From Cellulomonas humilata (GTDB lineage Bacteria; Actinomycetota; Actinomycetes; Actinomycetales; Cellulomonadaceae): DNA of 64,000 bases. Shown here piece after piece: positions 62,952 to 64,000 of this stretch (position 1 is the stretch's first letter; each line of letters starts with the position of its first letter). The notes under the pieces are model-generated. The model saw only the letters and a list, made by a program, of their open reading frames with translations. It made no database searches and was not told where the DNA came from. Location of the stretch: positions 39,382 to 103,381 of the forward strand of contig NZ_JABMCI010000053.1 of assembly GCF_013359775.1 (NCBI RefSeq), given 5' to 3'. The translations under genes and the position numbers were made by a program.

Positions 62952-64000
62952 GACGAGCCGTCGTCCAGCTGCTCGTCGATGACGGTGCCGCCGAGCATCT
63001 GGGCGACCAGCGGGGCGCCCATCAGGCTCGACGTGGTGATGTCCGGGTCGTCCGGCGACGGGTCGTCCGGCACCCCGGGCACCGACCGCGACGCAGACTC
63101 GCGCGCCGCGGCCATCCCGCGCTCGCGCGCGGTACCGGACGGCGGCGGGGCGAGGTCCTGCGGCGGGGCGTCCGGGGTGGCGGGCTCGCCGGGCTCGTCG
63201 TCCGGGGGCTCGGGCATCGGAGGCTCGTCGTCCCACGACGCGGCCGCCTCGGCCGGCGTGACCGCACGCGGGTTGGCGCGGTCGTCGGGTGCGGGCCGGG
63301 CCGCCGCCGTTGCGACCGGGGCCGCGCCGACCTGCTCCGCGAGGATGCCCTCGACCCGCACGTCGAACCCGAGCGTCTCCCGCACGGCCCGCGCGACGAC
63401 GTCCGCGTGGGCTCCGTTGCGGAACGTGGTGGCCAGTGCCGGGTTGTCGAAGGCGACCCGCAGCGTGGTCGCGTCCAGCTCGGCGACCTGGGCGTTCCGA
63501 GGGTCGATGAGCGCCCACGTCACCCGGCGCAGGCCCTTCACCGTCTCCAGGACCTCCGGCCAGCGACGACGGAGGACCTCGGTGTCGGGGCCGCCGGAGG
63601 ACGCGCGGGCGGGGGTCGGGGCAGGGGCCGGCTCGGGGATCGCCGCCTTCTCGGGTTCGACGGCTGCGACAGGTTCGACTGCTTCGACGGCGGTAGGCGT
63701 CGGCGCGGGGTCCCACGGCGGGCTGTCGTCCGCGGCGGCGGCCGGCGCGAGCTCGACCGGCGTCGGCTCTGGAGGCGCCGCGGGCGGCTCGGCGGCGGCA
63801 CCCGTCGGCTGCGTGTCGACCGGCGCCCGCTCGTCGGACGTGGCGGCCGCTGCGACCGGGGCCGGACGCTGCGCGGGCACCACCTCGGGCGCGGGTTCAG
63901 GACGCGGAGCCCGGGCGGCGGCCGGAGGCTGCGAGGCAGGCGCCGCGGCGGCCGGAGGCTGCGGGGCGGGCACCGCGGCGGGAGCCCGACTCCTATACAC
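62948..64000 (-). CDS. dnaX: DNA polymerase III subunit gamma/tau, C-terminal part only
   Basis: About 350 codons of the tau C-terminus; the AAA+ ATPase domain lies outside the window. The visible part has a long Ala/Pro-rich linker (to about 63600). The conserved tau domain that binds the polymerase alpha subunit follows ([53 protein letters not shown]), then an acidic, proline-rich tail ending in [17 protein letters not shown] 30-bp direct repeat occurs in the linker. The extreme right end (about 63988-64000) looks like adapter sequence rather than gene. The location upstream of recR is the standard order. Confidence 0.9.
   Translation of the reverse strand: MYRSRAPAAVPAPQPPAAAAPASQPPAAARAPRPEPAPEVVPAQRPAPVAAAATSDERAPVDTQPTGAAAEPPAAPPEPTPVELAPAAAADDSPPWDPAPTPTAVEAVEPVAAVEPEKAAIPEPAPAPTPARASSGGPDTEVLRRRWPEVLETVKGLRRVTWALIDPRNAQVAELDATTLRVAFDNPALATTFRNGAHADVVARAVRETLGFDVRVEGILAEQVGAAPVATAAARPAPDDRANPRAVTPAEAAASWDDEPPMPEPPDDEPGEPATPDAPPQDLAPPPSGTARERGMAAARESASRSVPGVPDDPSPDDPDITTSSLMGAPLVAQMLGGTVIDEQLDDGSS
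63915..63974. repeat. Two-copy 30-bp direct repeat in the dnaX linker
   Basis: Units 63915-63944 and 63945-63974 share GCGGCGGCCGGAGGCTGCG and differ at a few later bases; a third copy begins at 63975 and is cut off. They encode Pro/Ala-rich linker and preserve the frame. Confidence 0.8.

Overview
This window is high-GC actinobacterial chromosome, most likely from a Cellulomonas-like member of the Micrococcales. The evidence is the GC-rich codon use, frequent GTG starts, a WhiB regulator, GlnR, ClpC, and a secreted GH48 cellobiohydrolase carrying three fibronectin-III modules and a CBM2, which is the architecture of Cellulomonas exoglucanases. Genes are densely packed, with many ATGA/GTGA/TGATG overlaps. 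No CRISPR array, phage, plasmid gene or insertion sequence was seen. Both ends cut through genes: a serine hydrolase on the left and dnaX on the right. The last dozen bases look like leftover sequencing-adapter DNA.

Layout from the left: serine hydrolase (partial) and clpC (0-3.2 kb); a secreted ScyD/ScyE-type protein (3.5-4.5); an allantoin/purine nitrogen cluster (4.8-15.0) with an XRE-cupin regulator, NCS1 permease, racemase, allantoinase, acetamidase/formamidase, an AtzH-amidase fusion, a PucG-like aminotransferase and allantoate amidohydrolase, interrupted by an opposing DUF1275 membrane gene; HAD phosphatase, hydrolase and PLP enzyme (15-17.9); MMPL exporter, unusual P-type ATPase, MFS transporter and a small membrane protein (18-25); PIG-L and macro-domain proteins (25-26.3); a 0.9 kb stretch without a convincing protein gene, holding a DnaA-box cluster, a promoter and a probable structured RNA (26.3-27.1); dtd, asparaginase, DUF2516, VapBC-type toxin-antitoxin, FUSC, YgfZ and nitrobindin-like genes (27.2-33.4); DsrE, DUF4395, thioredoxin and membrane protein, divergent glnR, nhaA (33.4-37.9); an EphE-like hydrolase, nth, an RsiG-like helical protein, crp, ridA, DUF4177, whiB, a class A PBP and a metallophosphoesterase (37.9-45.6), an order resembling the mycobacterial Rv3670-Rv3683 region; tRNA-Pro(CGG); a two-component system with a DUF4097 protein (45.7-48.6); the GH48 cellulase (48.7-52.0); two ABC transporter groups with a YtrA-like GntR repressor (52.3-56.0); asd-lysC (56.1-58.5); a third ABC pair (58.6-60.8); GNAT, DUF5063, recR, a frameshifted VOC gene and dnaX (60.8-64).

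Functionally, the allantoin cluster can take up a ureide, isomerise it, open the ring, release ammonia from allantoate and transaminate ureidoglycine to oxalurate. The AtzH-amidase and formamidase-type proteins are plausible enzymes for finishing oxalurate/oxamate breakdown. The orphan nitrogen regulator GlnR is encoded 20 kb away. The cellulase has a CebR-like operator candidate upstream, which fits induction by cello-oligosaccharides.

The most unusual part is 26.34-27.07 kb. Five DnaA-box-like 9-mers lie within 90 bp just ahead of a good promoter. A highly structured, apparently non-coding segment follows, ending in a hairpin whose near-copy, with a compensatory base-pair change, sits at the other end of the region. 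All functions are inferred by eye from sequence; no database search was run.
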